From NCBI GenBank assembly GCA_016285355.1, contig JAEEQP010000032.1, forward strand, positions 1 to 41,603: a DNA stretch of 41,603 nucleotides, given 5' to 3'. A program made the position numbers and the translations under genes. The notes beneath the pieces were generated by a model. It was not told the DNA's origin and did no database searches. It saw only the letters and a program-made list of their open reading frames with translations. Positions 14,771-22,090 of this stretch are shown here, one piece after another. The stretch's first letter is position 1. Each line of letters starts with the position of its first letter. This DNA is from Bacteroidales bacterium (GTDB lineage: Bacteria; Bacteroidota; Bacteroidia; Bacteroidales; F082).

Positions 14771-15685
14771 TCATTGAAGTTTTTCTTGATATTTTTCCCA
14801 TATCATCTTGACCTTTCCGGCAATCTCCTCTCGCAGCCATTCCGGCGACAGCACTTCAATGTCAGGCGTTTGCGAAAGAATCTCCTGCTGAAAGTCGAAC
14901 TCGGGACAAAGGCGCAACTCAAAAATGCTGTATCCTTCGCCCTTTTCGACCTCCTTTTGTGAGGGATGCAAAGGCAACGAACGCAAATAATTCGACTGCT
15001 CGACACTGACTTTCAGCCTGACCGTTTCAACTTTGGCGTTTTCGTGGGCGATGATGCCATAAAAGTCCTTGAAGAACTCCCCTCCGTCGAATTTCTTGGG
15101 CATTTTGAAGGTTTTGCCAGTAATTTCAAGGCTGAGGATGCGGTCGAGGGCATAGATGCGTATTTGGTCGTAGTGTGGACTTCGGCCCACGAGGTACCAG
15201 CGTTGCTTGAAGAGTTTCACGCAGTAGGGTTCCAGCTCAAAAGTGTTGCTCTCGTCGCGCCAATAGCTTTGGTAGGTGATGCGCAAAGTTGCGTCGGTTT
15301 TCATGGCGGCGAGGATGGGCGAAAGATGGTCTTTCACCGAAGGTATCTCCTCCAACAAGATGCGGTCTTTGAGTTGTCTATTTTCCATGAGCAGGTTGCT
15401 GGTGGAGATGGTGTTGAGCAGCCAGTTGCGCAGTCCGCCTTGTCGGATTTCCTCGGCGTTCTCGATATAGTAATGGTAGCCGCCTTTGCGTTCGCAGAGG
15501 ATAACGAGGCCGAACATCTCTTGGGCCTCGTTGAGCCAAGTGTGGAAGGTCCGTTTGGGGATTTCCACGCCTTCGCTGATGTCATCGTCAAGCCAGCGTC
15601 GGTTGATTTCCTCAAACGTGATGTATTTCGCGTTATAGATGGTATCAACGAGCCAGACGTATTTGTTTAGGAGGTTTGGGAACAT
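14771..15685 (-). CDS. WYL-domain transcriptional regulator
   Basis: The 304-aa product has an N-terminal winged-helix region (about 1-95: YITFEEINRRWLDD, IPKRTFHTWLNEAQEMFG), then the WYL domain (about 130-210) with LKITYQSYW-like strand LRITYQSYWRDE and the diagnostic RWYLVGRSPHYDQIRIYALDRI, and a C-terminal extension (WCX-like, about 220-304). WYL proteins sense ligands, often nucleotides or nucleic acids, and frequently control defence or stress genes in Bacteroidota. It starts 6 bases after the stop of the RhuM-Fic gene, so the two are probably co-transcribed. Its 3' end borders the 32-bp tandem array. Confidence 0.9.
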   Translation of the reverse strand: MFPNLLNKYVWLVDTIYNAKYITFEEINRRWLDDDISEGVEIPKRTFHTWLNEAQEMFGLVILCERKGGYHYYIENAEEIRQGGLRNWLLNTISTSNLLMENRQLKDRILLEEIPSVKDHLSPILAAMKTDATLRITYQSYWRDESNTFELEPYCVKLFKQRWYLVGRSPHYDQIRIYALDRILSLEITGKTFKMPKKFDGGEFFKDFYGIIAHENAKVETVRLKVSVEQSNYLRSLPLHPSQKEVEKGEGYSIFELRLCPEFDFQQEILSQTPDIEVLSPEWLREEIAGKVKMIWEKYQEKLQ

Positions 15686-15691
15686 AGGACT

Positions 15692-16657
15692 TTAATTTTT
15701 CTGATTGATCAAATTTACCACTACTTTCACCATCACATCTTTCTCCTCGGGCTTGCTTTCGGCAATCATCAAAGTCAAGGCGACCAAGGTATTGTCGGCG
15801 ATGCGCTTACTCCCATCCTCGCGGTAAAGGATGCCATTGTTGTTGAGGAACCACAGGAATAAAGTGGCAGCAATACGTTTGTTGCCGTCGCTGAACGAAT
15901 GGTTCTTTGTGACGAGATACAGCAACATAGCCGCTTTTTCTTCCACACTCGGGTAAAGGTCGATGCCACCAAAAGTTTGGTAAATCTGTCCTATGCTGCT
16001 CTTGAAAGAATCGTCTTTTTCGTTGCCGAACAGCGAACTGCCGCCAAACTTCTCGCGCAAAGCTGCAATGGCTTGCATGGCGTTGTCGTAGGTTGCCTGA
16101 AACTTCTCCTCTTGGGTGGTCTCTTTTACACCCAAGCGTTGGTAGTCGTAGTCATCAAGCGTATCCAAAGCGTATGTATAATCAACCACGATGTCAAACA
16201 AGGCTTGGTTCTCGTCGTTTTTCAGCAAAGGCTGGTTTTGCAGTGTTCGACCCACCATTTGTACCAACTGGCGCAGCTCGCCAATTTGGCTTCGACGTAT
16301 CTTTTCGTTCAAGGCATAGCCTTTTATCAGATAGTCTTTCAGCACTTTGTTGGCCCATTGGCGGAATTGCACGCCGCGCTGGCTTTTCACACGATAGCCT
16401 ACAGAGATGATGACGTCGAGACTATAAAACTTTACTGGCTTGTCAGAAAAAGGAATGTGCAAAAAATGCACATTGCTTTTCTCATCAAGTTCTCCCTCTG
16501 CAAAAACATTATTAATATGACGTGTGATAACAGTTCTGTCTTTTTGAAACAATTCTGCCATTTGTGCTTGTGTGAGCCATACGGTTTCATTTTCCAGTCG
16601 GACATCAATAGCAGTCTGTCCGTTATCGGTTTGGTATATGACGATTTGGTTTTCCAT
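15692..16657 (-). CDS. RhuM-Fic/Doc family protein
   Basis: The 321-aa product joins an N-terminal RhuM-like domain (about 1-120: VWLTQAQMAELFQKDRTVITRHINNVF, a helix-turn-helix-like segment, then FYSLDVIISVGYRV) with a C-terminal Fic/Doc domain. The catalytic loop reads H253-SFSDGNKR, close to the Fic consensus HxFxDGNGR but with Lys as in Doc. Such enzymes transfer AMP, phosphate or UMP to target proteins. The target and cognate inhibitor are unknown. The ATG at 16657 is preferred because it starts the conserved MENQIVIYQTDNG. It precedes the WYL regulator by 6 bases and is divergent from a toxin-antitoxin-like pair. Confidence 0.88.
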   Translation of the reverse strand: MENQIVIYQTDNGQTAIDVRLENETVWLTQAQMAELFQKDRTVITRHINNVFAEGELDEKSNVHFLHIPFSDKPVKFYSLDVIISVGYRVKSQRGVQFRQWANKVLKDYLIKGYALNEKIRRSQIGELRQLVQMVGRTLQNQPLLKNDENQALFDIVVDYTYALDTLDDYDYQRLGVKETTQEEKFQATYDNAMQAIAALREKFGGSSLFGNEKDDSFKSSIGQIYQTFGGIDLYPSVEEKAAMLLYLVTKNHSFSDGNKRIAATLFLWFLNNNGILYREDGSKRIADNTLVALTLMIAESKPEEKDVMVKVVVNLINQKN

Positions 16658-16679
16658 GAACGCGAGGGATTTGTTGCTG

Positions 16680-16687
16680 CAAAGATA
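16680..16687 (-). promoter_or_regulatory. -7 box of the RhuM-Fic/WYL operon
   Basis: TATCTTTG on the minus strand, 22 bases before the chosen ATG. This supports the start at 16657, since the upstream in-frame start at 16729 would precede the promoter. Confidence 0.5.
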
Positions 16688-16776
16688 ATGAAAAGATAGG
16701 CTATATTGTAGCATAAGCTTTAACAACACGCAAAAAAAGCGTGTTCATGAAGGATTTTTGTTTTGGAAAGTGCTAT

Positions 16777-16791
16777 GTGCAAAATTTGCAC
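16777..16791. promoter_or_regulatory. Palindromic operator candidate GTGCAAAATTTGCAC
   Basis: A perfect 7-1-7 palindrome, 22 bases upstream of the -7 box of the antitoxin-like/PIN operon and between two divergent operons. Autoregulation by the antitoxin is common for such modules, so this is a likely binding site. Confidence 0.5.
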
Positions 16792-16813
16792 TTACCATTT
16801 GGGAAATATTTCT

Positions 16814-16821
16814 TAATTTTG
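16814..16821 (+). promoter_or_regulatory. -7 box of the antitoxin/PIN operon
   Basis: TAATTTTG at 16814-16821, 16 bases before the ATG at 16838. Confidence 0.5.
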
Positions 16822-16837
16822 CGCAAAATATCAAACA

Positions 16838-17152
16838 ATGGATTACGAGGAAAACAATGATCAGGTTAGCATGGCTTCCGAACCATCCACTGCGTTGTAT
16901 TATGGCTTAAGCACAAGGTTAAGGGAAAGCGGAATCATCCCCGAATTGTCTCAACTTGACAAATCGGACACTCTTTGGATTATCCGATTTTTGCAAAGGC
17001 ACCTTGAACTGATGAGAACCAACGAACCTAAACTAAAGGAAATCAACATAGACCCTATGTATGGTTTGGAGTATTTGAGAAGCATTCACAAAGGAATGCC
17101 GAGTTTTGAAGAGCTTCGTGCAGAATATCTACAAGAAAAATACGGCATCTAA
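16838..17152 (+). CDS. Probable antitoxin partner of the PIN-domain protein
   Basis: The 104-aa product matches no family I recognise. It is acidic at the N-terminus (MDYEENNDQ), helical in the middle (DTLWIIRFLQRHLELM) and ends in SFEELRAEYLQEKYGI, a tail like those antitoxins use to wrap their toxins. The stop codon abuts the ATG of the PIN gene with no gap, the usual arrangement for type II modules (antitoxin first). A palindrome and promoter lie just upstream. The role is inferred from context. Confidence 0.65.
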   Translation: MDYEENNDQVSMASEPSTALYYGLSTRLRESGIIPELSQLDKSDTLWIIRFLQRHLELMRTNEPKLKEINIDPMYGLEYLRSIHKGMPSFEELRAEYLQEKYGI

Positions 17153-17602
17153 ATGAGAGTTTTCATTGACACGAACGTATTCGCCGAATACATTTTCGAC
17201 AGAGAGCAAAGCGCGTCCGTTCAGAAACTATTCCAAGCAATCAAGGAAAAGGAGTTTGAAGCTATTGCCTCGACGGCCTCCATTTATACCATGACCTATA
17301 TTTCTGAGCAGATGCTAAAGCAGAAAGGTATCCATCGCCCAGAATTGACAGAACAGGTCCGCAAAATCATCGACAGCTTATTGTTATTGGTACACATCGG
17401 GAATATGGAACACTCGGACATGATGGATGCCGCAAAGGATTCTTCTTTTTCTGATATCGAAGACGCCTTCCAATACCATTGTGCATTAAGAAACCAATGC
17501 AACTTCCTGATTACAATTAATATCAAGGATTACAGCAAAGCAAACCCCGATTTAATGAAAGTCATTACGCCGAATGACTTTGCAAACAATTATTTGATTT
17601 AA
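17153..17602 (+). CDS. PIN-domain protein, VapC-like toxin
   Basis: The 149-aa product has the PIN fold acid residues: Asp in MRVFIDTNVFAEYI (residue 6), a central Glu region, FSDIEDAFQYHCA (Asp/Glu cluster about 101-104) and LITINIKDY (Asp near 125). PIN toxins are Mg-dependent ribonucleases cutting tRNA or rRNA. It directly follows the probable antitoxin, with TAA and ATG abutting. No sign of truncation is seen. The exact subfamily is not assigned. Confidence 0.85.
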   Translation: MRVFIDTNVFAEYIFDREQSASVQKLFQAIKEKEFEAIASTASIYTMTYISEQMLKQKGIHRPELTEQVRKIIDSLLLLVHIGNMEHSDMMDAAKDSSFSDIEDAFQYHCALRNQCNFLITINIKDYSKANPDLMKVITPNDFANNYLI

Positions 17603-17803
17603 TAGAGAGTCTTTCAGCTTAGTTCTGGTATTGGAATTTATGTAATTTTGACATCGGATTCCGAAATTGCATTAAAATCGACAAATCTCGGAGTGGATTA
17701 CACCTTTAGAAGGCAGTCTTTTATGCGGCAAATTTCGATAACAAAAGAGGGGCTATCCAACTATTAAACTTCATACACTTGACAAGGTTGCCTTGAGGCT
17801 TAA

Positions 17804-18244
17804 CTAACTCAAAATCTTTCTTTGAATGGAACGCGCATACCGCGTCAATTCCTCCCGAAGCTCAGGTTGCAGCGAAGTGTAACGGATACAGGCAGCAAGC
17901 CAAGCAAGAACGACTTCGCGATAGTTTACGCCTTCATATATGATTTGTTTGATGCTTTCAGTTCGTTTGTCATCAAGGGACAGGCATAGTCGTTGGAATC
18001 TATGCTTTATGACGATGCTTCTGCCCTCTTTGTCAACAACTAACAAACCGCCATCAATCTCCAAGACTTGTGCCGATTCACAGTCAAAAGGGAACGGCGT
18101 TTTCATACGCACCACTTCATTGACAAAGGCATACATAAACACGCGCCCCATACCATGTTCGTCCTCGTGGCGTAGCAGTCGGGCGACGATGGCCGTGTCA
18201 AACGCTTTTCGGGATTTCCTTATCAATCTCAACTTTAATTTCAT
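17804..18244 (-). CDS. Hypothetical protein A of the FtsZ-like cluster
   Basis: The 146-aa product is unrecognised. It begins MKLKLRLIRKSRKAFDTAIV (basic) and contains alternating strands (AQVLEIDGGLLVVDKEGRSIVIKHRF) and a C-terminal helix (REELTRYARSIQRKIL). I start it at 18244, which overlaps the preceding gene by 47 bases; an upstream in-frame ATG at 18319 would overlap by 122. A downstream start at the MGRVFMYAFVNEVVRM methionine is also possible. The overlap implies coupled expression with 18198-18854. The function is unknown. Confidence 0.6.
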   Translation of the reverse strand: MKLKLRLIRKSRKAFDTAIVARLLRHEDEHGMGRVFMYAFVNEVVRMKTPFPFDCESAQVLEIDGGLLVVDKEGRSIVIKHRFQRLCLSLDDKRTESIKQIIYEGVNYREVVLAWLAACIRYTSLQPELREELTRYARSIQRKILS

Positions 18245-18854
18245 AGTAAAACTCACGGCAATAGACGAAGTCGGTAATGGCAAATTCAGTGTGGTCGAAC
18301 AAGTAGTGGAAGGCTTCAATCAGATGAAGGTCTTTGGTCAGTTTCTGGTCAAGGCCTTCGTTCCAGTTAGGAGGCGGACAATTCAGCCCAATATAGTCGT
18401 CAAAGGTTTGATCGGCATCACGTTTTATTTCCAGCGAGAAAGTAACACCTCTGTCGTACAGCAGATTCCAACCCGAATCTTGCAAGGCATTCCAAAGATC
18501 TTGTCGGTTTTCGCTTTGCAGAGGATGCAAAACCGGATAGTCATTGCCCAACCAGCAGCAAGCCTCTACAGTAACATCTTCGCCAAAATCCTTATTGGCT
18601 TCAAAAACGGCATGAGCCTCGTCGAACATTTTGTGCAAGGCTTCGCGCAGCGCGTCGTTGAAGGCAATGATGTCAGGCAGTAGTTCTTCTTGATGTTGCA
18701 GCACATAATGGTTGATGATGTCTCTCCTTATTCGGAGCAAACTGCGCTCGTCAGTGTAGTTGTGCTCTTTGGAATACGGCCCGTCGAAAACCATGATGAT
18801 TCGACGTTCAAGTTCCTGCAAGGCGTAATCCTGCAAAATTTCCTTGATGCTCAT
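18198..18854 (-). CDS. Hypothetical protein B of the FtsZ-like cluster
   Basis: The 218-aa product is acidic and mostly helical at its N-terminus (SIKEILQDYALQELERRIIMVF, RIRRDIINHYVLQHQEEL), with aromatic-rich segments (CCWLGNDYPVLHPLQ, GWNLLYDRGVTFSLEIKRDAD) and ends in EFYYEIKVEIDKEI. No family is recognised. It follows the FtsZ-like gene by 34 bases on the same strand and overlaps the next gene, so the three probably form one unit. A partner role for the FtsZ-like protein is a guess from position. Confidence 0.65.
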   Translation of the reverse strand: MSIKEILQDYALQELERRIIMVFDGPYSKEHNYTDERSLLRIRRDIINHYVLQHQEELLPDIIAFNDALREALHKMFDEAHAVFEANKDFGEDVTVEACCWLGNDYPVLHPLQSENRQDLWNALQDSGWNLLYDRGVTFSLEIKRDADQTFDDYIGLNCPPPNWNEGLDQKLTKDLHLIEAFHYLFDHTEFAITDFVYCREFYYEIKVEIDKEIPKSV

Positions 18855-18888
18855 AGTATTATGTATTTGAGGTTAGTAATGGTTAGTT

Positions 18889-19554
18889 TCATTTCACTTT
18901 TAATCTTTTGAAAAACTCCTTTATTCGCGAGGATTTCTTTGTCTCTTGTTGTGGCTCCATCATGGAATGGATAAGGCTTTTGGCTACTTCCGCCAACAGG
19001 TCATCGGCCTTTTCGAAGGCTTGGTTTATGGGCAAGTCGCTGTATTGCTTTTTAATGTATTGGTTGTTGAGCAGGAATAGGGCATCCGTGTCCCTTGCCA
19101 TGTTTCGGATTCCTTCCATTGCTTGCGAGAATCTGCGTTCGCCTTCCAGCTCGAATGGCAAAGTGGCAAGGGCAACAGTTGTGATGCCCATTTTCTTTGA
19201 CTCACGGGCGATTACGGGAGCGGCACCCGTGCCGCATCCACCTCCAAGACAGGTGACGACAAAGGTCAATGAGGGTTTGTCGTCGAACAGTTTCTTTATT
19301 GCGTCTCTGCTTTCTTCAGCTGCGAAGTTTGCCTTTTCGGGCTTGTTGCCACTTCCCAGACCGTCTGTGCCGAGTTGCAGGGTCGCGGCAGCGGTTGATT
19401 TCTCAAGCACTTTGATGTCCATGTCGCAAGCCACAAAAGATATGCTTTCAAAATTGCTTTGGCTCATGTGGTTGACGATATTGTTGCCGCCACAGCCAAC
19501 GCCGATTACTTTAACGGTGGGCTTTGTCGTTGATGTTGCTTTTTGTTTGGTCAT
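18889..19554 (-). CDS. FtsZ-like protein consisting of the GTPase domain only
   Basis: The 221-aa product aligns by eye with the FtsZ N-terminal domain: VKVIGVGCGGNNIVNHM (14-30), LGSGNKPEKANFAAEES, the tubulin signature LGGGCGTGAAP (103-113, with Cys where FtsZ has Thr) and LPFELEGERRFSQAMEGI. It reaches LLNNQYIKKQYSDLP and a helix, then ends near residue 200. The entire C-terminal domain with the T7 catalytic loop is missing; FtsZ is about 400 aa or more. The tail KKSSRIKEFFKRLKVK is basic and amphipathic, possibly membrane-binding. It is not the dcw-cluster cell-division gene and looks like a duplicated, repurposed paralogue. No frameshift or leftover C-terminal coding is seen downstream. 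Confidence 0.85.
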   Translation of the reverse strand: MTKQKATSTTKPTVKVIGVGCGGNNIVNHMSQSNFESISFVACDMDIKVLEKSTAAATLQLGTDGLGSGNKPEKANFAAEESRDAIKKLFDDKPSLTFVVTCLGGGCGTGAAPVIARESKKMGITTVALATLPFELEGERRFSQAMEGIRNMARDTDALFLLNNQYIKKQYSDLPINQAFEKADDLLAEVAKSLIHSMMEPQQETKKSSRIKEFFKRLKVK

Positions 19555-19570
19555 AGTGTGTTATAGTTTA

Positions 19571-19610
19571 ACGCTGCAAAGAAAAAGGAAGCCTAAGCTG
19601 GGTTGATGCA
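19571..19610 (-). repeat. Punctuation module copy A
   Basis: ACGCTGCAAAGAAAAAGGAA followed by a diverged hairpin region, upstream of the FtsZ-like gene. It matches modules B, C and D over the core CGCTGCAAAGAAAAAG. On the minus strand it provides TTTCTTTG, a weak -7-like box, about 20 bases before the ATG. Confidence 0.65.
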
Positions 19611-19617
19611 AAGACTT

Positions 19618-20025
19618 TCATCCGATTAGCCTTTCTAATTCTTCATCCTTTAATTCTCTGCTTGCTATAATTGTTCCCTTGGCATCAATACCATAGATAG
19701 TTTTCCCTTTTAGGCAAATGAAATGGTCTTCATTCGCTTGTATAACTTTGCCAACGGCTTCCATTGTCACCGAAGCAGTACGTTCCCCTACTTCGTCATA
19801 AATCAGATATTCGTTTTCCGTGATTCCTGCGAAATAGGTTTTTCCAATGATAAAACCTTTGAAGTGGTCTTTTTTTACGAACTCTCCATCAAGAAAGTGT
19901 GTGTGAGTCTTTTTAGTTTCATTGTAGGTAATAGTTGCCAACGGCATGTACACGACCTTCCTTGGATTGCCATGCGTGTGGATGCCCACCTTGGACATTG
20001 TTACTTTTACATCTTTGATTGTCAT
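19618..20025 (-). CDS. Hypothetical beta-rich protein
   Basis: The 135-aa product MTIKDVKVTMSKVGIHTHG... is predicted as mainly beta strands, with short repeats of the form FIIGKTYFAGIT, YLIYDEVG, HFICLKGKTIYGID and a final acidic helix (KDEELERLIG). No family is recognised. I start it at 20025; the longer frame to 20115 would pass through a repeat module that seems to be promoter. It is followed by module A and the FtsZ-like gene. Confidence 0.65.
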   Translation of the reverse strand: MTIKDVKVTMSKVGIHTHGNPRKVVYMPLATITYNETKKTHTHFLDGEFVKKDHFKGFIIGKTYFAGITENEYLIYDEVGERTASVTMEAVGKVIQANEDHFICLKGKTIYGIDAKGTIIASRELKDEELERLIG

Positions 20026-20074
20026 GATTTTTTGTTTTAGTTTGTGTAATTGATAAAGTTTTCTTTTTGTTTTT

Positions 20075-20115
20075 ACGCTACAAAGAAAAGATGCACCTAT
20101 GCCATAATGCAGCAC
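20075..20115 (-). repeat. Punctuation module copy B
   Basis: Shares TTTTTACGCT.CAAAGAAAA with copies A, C and D, then diverges (ATGCACCTATGCCATAATGC). It lies 50 bases upstream of the beta-rich protein gene. Confidence 0.6.
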
Positions 20116-20142
20116 AACTAATGGTTTTCTTCATAGTTTTTT

Positions 20143-20496
20143 CTACTTAGCGATGTTGGACACTCGTTCTTCTTTGAATAATCCTTTTTGCACCGCCCGA
20201 CACATCAAAGCCCCATAGATTTCCCAAAACTGAGGGCCATGTGGCCTTTCTTCATTCTCTTCTTTGTTTTGTTCAGTGAAATGAATGTGATGGGCGTACT
20301 CGTGAATTGCAATCTCTTTGAGTGGGACAGAGTCACCCCATTGTGCATAGATTCTGATCCTTCTTTTGTCAAAGATATAAACACCAGACCTTGTTTTAGG
20401 CTTTTTGTCAATCACCAATAACTCAAAGGGCACTTTGCAAGGATAAATGGACAGAAGAAAGTCCTTGAAGTAGTCAGCGCTCGGATAATTAGTCAT
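20143..20496 (-). CDS. SprT-like zinc metallopeptidase
   Basis: The 117-aa product carries HEYAHHIHF (HExxH at 65-69, likely zinc ligands and catalytic Glu) and 17 residues later HGPQFWEIYGAL, where H86 in the HG..FW..Y motif is the third ligand as in SprT/Spartan and related small metalloproteases. SprT-type enzymes cleave DNA-protein crosslinks; this short form lacks any visible DNA-binding tail. I start it at 20496 (MTNYPSADYF), as the upstream in-frame start lies in the repeat module. It is the first gene after module C. Confidence 0.75.
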   Translation of the reverse strand: MTNYPSADYFKDFLLSIYPCKVPFELLVIDKKPKTRSGVYIFDKRRIRIYAQWGDSVPLKEIAIHEYAHHIHFTEQNKEENEERPHGPQFWEIYGALMCRAVQKGLFKEERVSNIAK

Positions 20497-20514
20497 AGGT
20501 TTTTTTTTGTTTTT

Positions 20515-20561
20515 ACGCTGCAAAGAAAAAGAAAGCCTGTGCCGAATTGAAGCACAGGCTT
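20515..20561 (-). repeat. Punctuation module copy C
   Basis: ACGCTGCAAAGAAAAAGAAA followed by a perfect hairpin (GCCTGTGC...GCACAGGC). It matches copy D almost throughout. On the minus strand the hairpin followed by T-rich sequence ends the upstream gene, and the TTTCTTTG box starts the next. Confidence 0.8.
20524..20561 (-). terminator. Terminator of the 268-aa gene within module C
   Basis: AAGCCTGTGC (20533-20542) pairs with GCACAGGCTT (20552-20561) over a 9-base loop, followed on the minus strand by TTCTTTTTCTTT. It lies about 30 bases past the stop at 20592. Confidence 0.75.
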
Positions 20562-20591
20562 GTGAAATTTTGAAAAAATTTGAAAACTCGA

Positions 20592-21398
20592 TTAGAAATT
20601 GGGATTGTAGTTATTCATCAATGTGCCAAAGGGACTAATGGCACGTTCGTAAATCATCCAATCATCTTTGCCAAGTCGGGTAGGATGAAACGATTGTATG
20701 ACTACAACATTGTCTTTATCATAGTAATAAAGACAACATTTGATTCTTTTATTTGTTGGATGATCATATTGTATGATGATTGCATCCCTTCCATTAAAAT
20801 AGGTTTGGGTTATGAAGTCGAATTGCGTGTTTTCCGCATCACAGCAAACGATGATGTTGGGTTTGAGAATATCTATCTCTTTGGCCAAGAAAAGATTGTC
20901 TTGTCGAATGGCATTTTCTATTTCCTCTTTTGAAACCCAAGGTTTTCCAGCTTGTTTCTTTGCCTCAACGAGTGCAAAAGAGATGCTGTTCCACATCTTT
21001 TTGACTTCATCCATTTTCGTATTCGAAACTTCTGAGTAACCCAATCTGTAATCTTTCTTGGTAACCATCAAACCATATAACATCATGGCAATGTTTGGCA
21101 GAAAGCCGGTTCGTCCGACACGACCACCAGTTAGATTCCTACACTCTTCATGTTCAACAAGCCATCTTCGAATGTCATCTTGACCTCCGTCTGGACTATC
21201 TTTTAACAAGAACATCACACGTCTTTCCGATTTCTCCCATAATTCATCAACATAGGATAGGTTATTGGGGTTTGGATTGTCAGGAATCAGCATCAAACCA
21301 TCTTTGCAGAATTTATTTCTGTTGTCTTCATCGTAACTGTTTTTCCATTGCTCAAAGAGCGTGTCTAACAGTGCATTGTAATTAACATACTTTTCCAT
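20592..21398 (-). CDS. Hypothetical 268-aa protein, possibly uracil-DNA-glycosylase-like fold
   Basis: No family is firmly recognised. The product has ERRVMFLLKDSPDGGQDD (about 58-75), IDILKPNIIVCCDAENTQF and VVVIQSFHPTRLGKDDW (about 232-248). The order of a loop after a hydrophobic strand, a second strand IIVC and a final strand followed by HPT recalls the uracil-DNA-glycosylase superfamily (motif A loop and HP[ST] motif), but this is a weak resemblance and the key catalytic residue is not clear. It has its own -7 box upstream and a strong terminator. It is next to a SprT-like gene, so a DNA-damage theme is possible. Confidence 0.6.
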   Translation of the reverse strand: MEKYVNYNALLDTLFEQWKNSYDEDNRNKFCKDGLMLIPDNPNPNNLSYVDELWEKSERRVMFLLKDSPDGGQDDIRRWLVEHEECRNLTGGRVGRTGFLPNIAMMLYGLMVTKKDYRLGYSEVSNTKMDEVKKMWNSISFALVEAKKQAGKPWVSKEEIENAIRQDNLFLAKEIDILKPNIIVCCDAENTQFDFITQTYFNGRDAIIIQYDHPTNKRIKCCLYYYDKDNVVVIQSFHPTRLGKDDWMIYERAISPFGTLMNNYNPNF

Positions 21399-21531
21399 TT
21401 TCTATACTTTTTAGTTTATTCTATTGATGATGCTTACCTCAATATACCACATTTCTTGCATTGATAGTTTTTCATTGGAGGCAAGTTTGGGTTTTGTACT
21501 TGTAAGCACAATGCCAATATGATAATTGAGA

Positions 21532-21539
21532 CAAAGGTA
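21532..21539 (-). promoter_or_regulatory. -7 box upstream of the 268-aa gene
   Basis: TACCTTTG on the minus strand fits TAnnTTTG; it lies 134 bases before the ATG at 21398. A 36-codon reading frame (21434-21544) crosses it and is probably not coding. Confidence 0.45.
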
Positions 21540-21572
21540 AACATTTTTTCCCTCATATTAAATGTTTCATGG

Positions 21573-21603
21573 AAAAGGAGACTGACTTTTTGCGCCAGTC
21601 TCC
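21573..21603 (-). terminator. Terminator of the 45-aa microprotein gene
   Basis: GGAGACTG (21577-21584) and CAGTCTCC (21596-21603) pair over an 11-base loop, followed on the minus strand by TTTTCC. Confidence 0.8.
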
Positions 21604-21609
21604 ATTGGC

Positions 21610-21747
21610 TTACTTTTTCGGCACGAAGGCGAAGGTGTTATCGTTAATGCGTTTTACTTCTCCTCCGAATGCTCTTACAGCATCCATTAAGTCTCCATAC
21701 GACTTGTAAGTTTGCACATTGCCGTTCGGGAAATTTAACTGGAACAT
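21610..21747 (-). CDS. 45-aa conserved-looking microprotein
   Basis: The frame starts MFQLNFPNGNVQTYKSYGDL and ends NTFAFVPKK. It has a beta-hairpin-like start, a central helix (DLMDAVRAFGGEV) and a lysine-ended tail. Support comes from the ordinary amino-acid composition, a terminator 7 bases downstream and a promoter upstream. No function is known. It appears to end a transcript with a long leader. Confidence 0.6.
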   Translation of the reverse strand: MFQLNFPNGNVQTYKSYGDLMDAVRAFGGEVKRINDNTFAFVPKK

Positions 21748-22033
21748 GATACTTTGTTTTATTGTTTGCTTTCTCTAACGGGTTTCCGCATTTCCGTCGT
21801 GTTCAACTACAAAAAGGGAGAACACGAAATCCCTTTGTTATTCCCTCGGTTCGGCTCTGGTATGCCTTGATGCGAAATAAGCAAAGCGGTCTGTGTCCTC
21901 CAAAGAGGCTACAAACCTGCAATGACTTGTTCGGGCATCAACAGTTGAATTTACCAGATTTAACCGAGCCGAAAGGTCAGCAAGTATGTAATATGTCAAC
22001 TCATGCAGACATAAAGCCGGCACGAATTTGCTG
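21748..22033 (-). other. Long untranslated leader ahead of the microprotein
   Basis: About 280 bases between the promoter at 22034-22060 and the ATG at 21747 hold no convincing ORF. On the minus strand small hairpins are visible: AAAGGGA with TCCCTTT (21810-21835) and CCTC/GAGG. It could be a structured leader or a small RNA. A 160-codon frame through it (21838-22320) looks non-coding. Confidence 0.35.
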
Positions 22034-22060
22034 CAAAGATAGCCATTTCTATGTAACAAA
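22034..22060 (-). promoter_or_regulatory. Promoter ahead of the long leader
   Basis: On the minus strand TTTG (22057-22060), a 15-base spacer and TATCTTTG (22034-22041). It is 55 bases downstream of module D, which provides a second, weaker box. Confidence 0.5.
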
Positions 22061-22090
22061 ATCATTATTGACATATTTTCAGACCGCTTT

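Noticed and set aside
16457..16477. A palindrome with TGTGCAAA..TGCACA inside the RhuM-Fic gene as a second operator.
   Set aside because: It falls in codons for a conserved stretch (NVHFLHI), so the symmetry can come from the coding sequence.
21434..21544. A 36-codon minus-strand frame with a hydrophobic start and a CxxC.
   Set aside because: A consensus -7 box TACCTTTG lies within its second to fifth codons, so the DNA is better explained as a promoter for the 268-aa gene.
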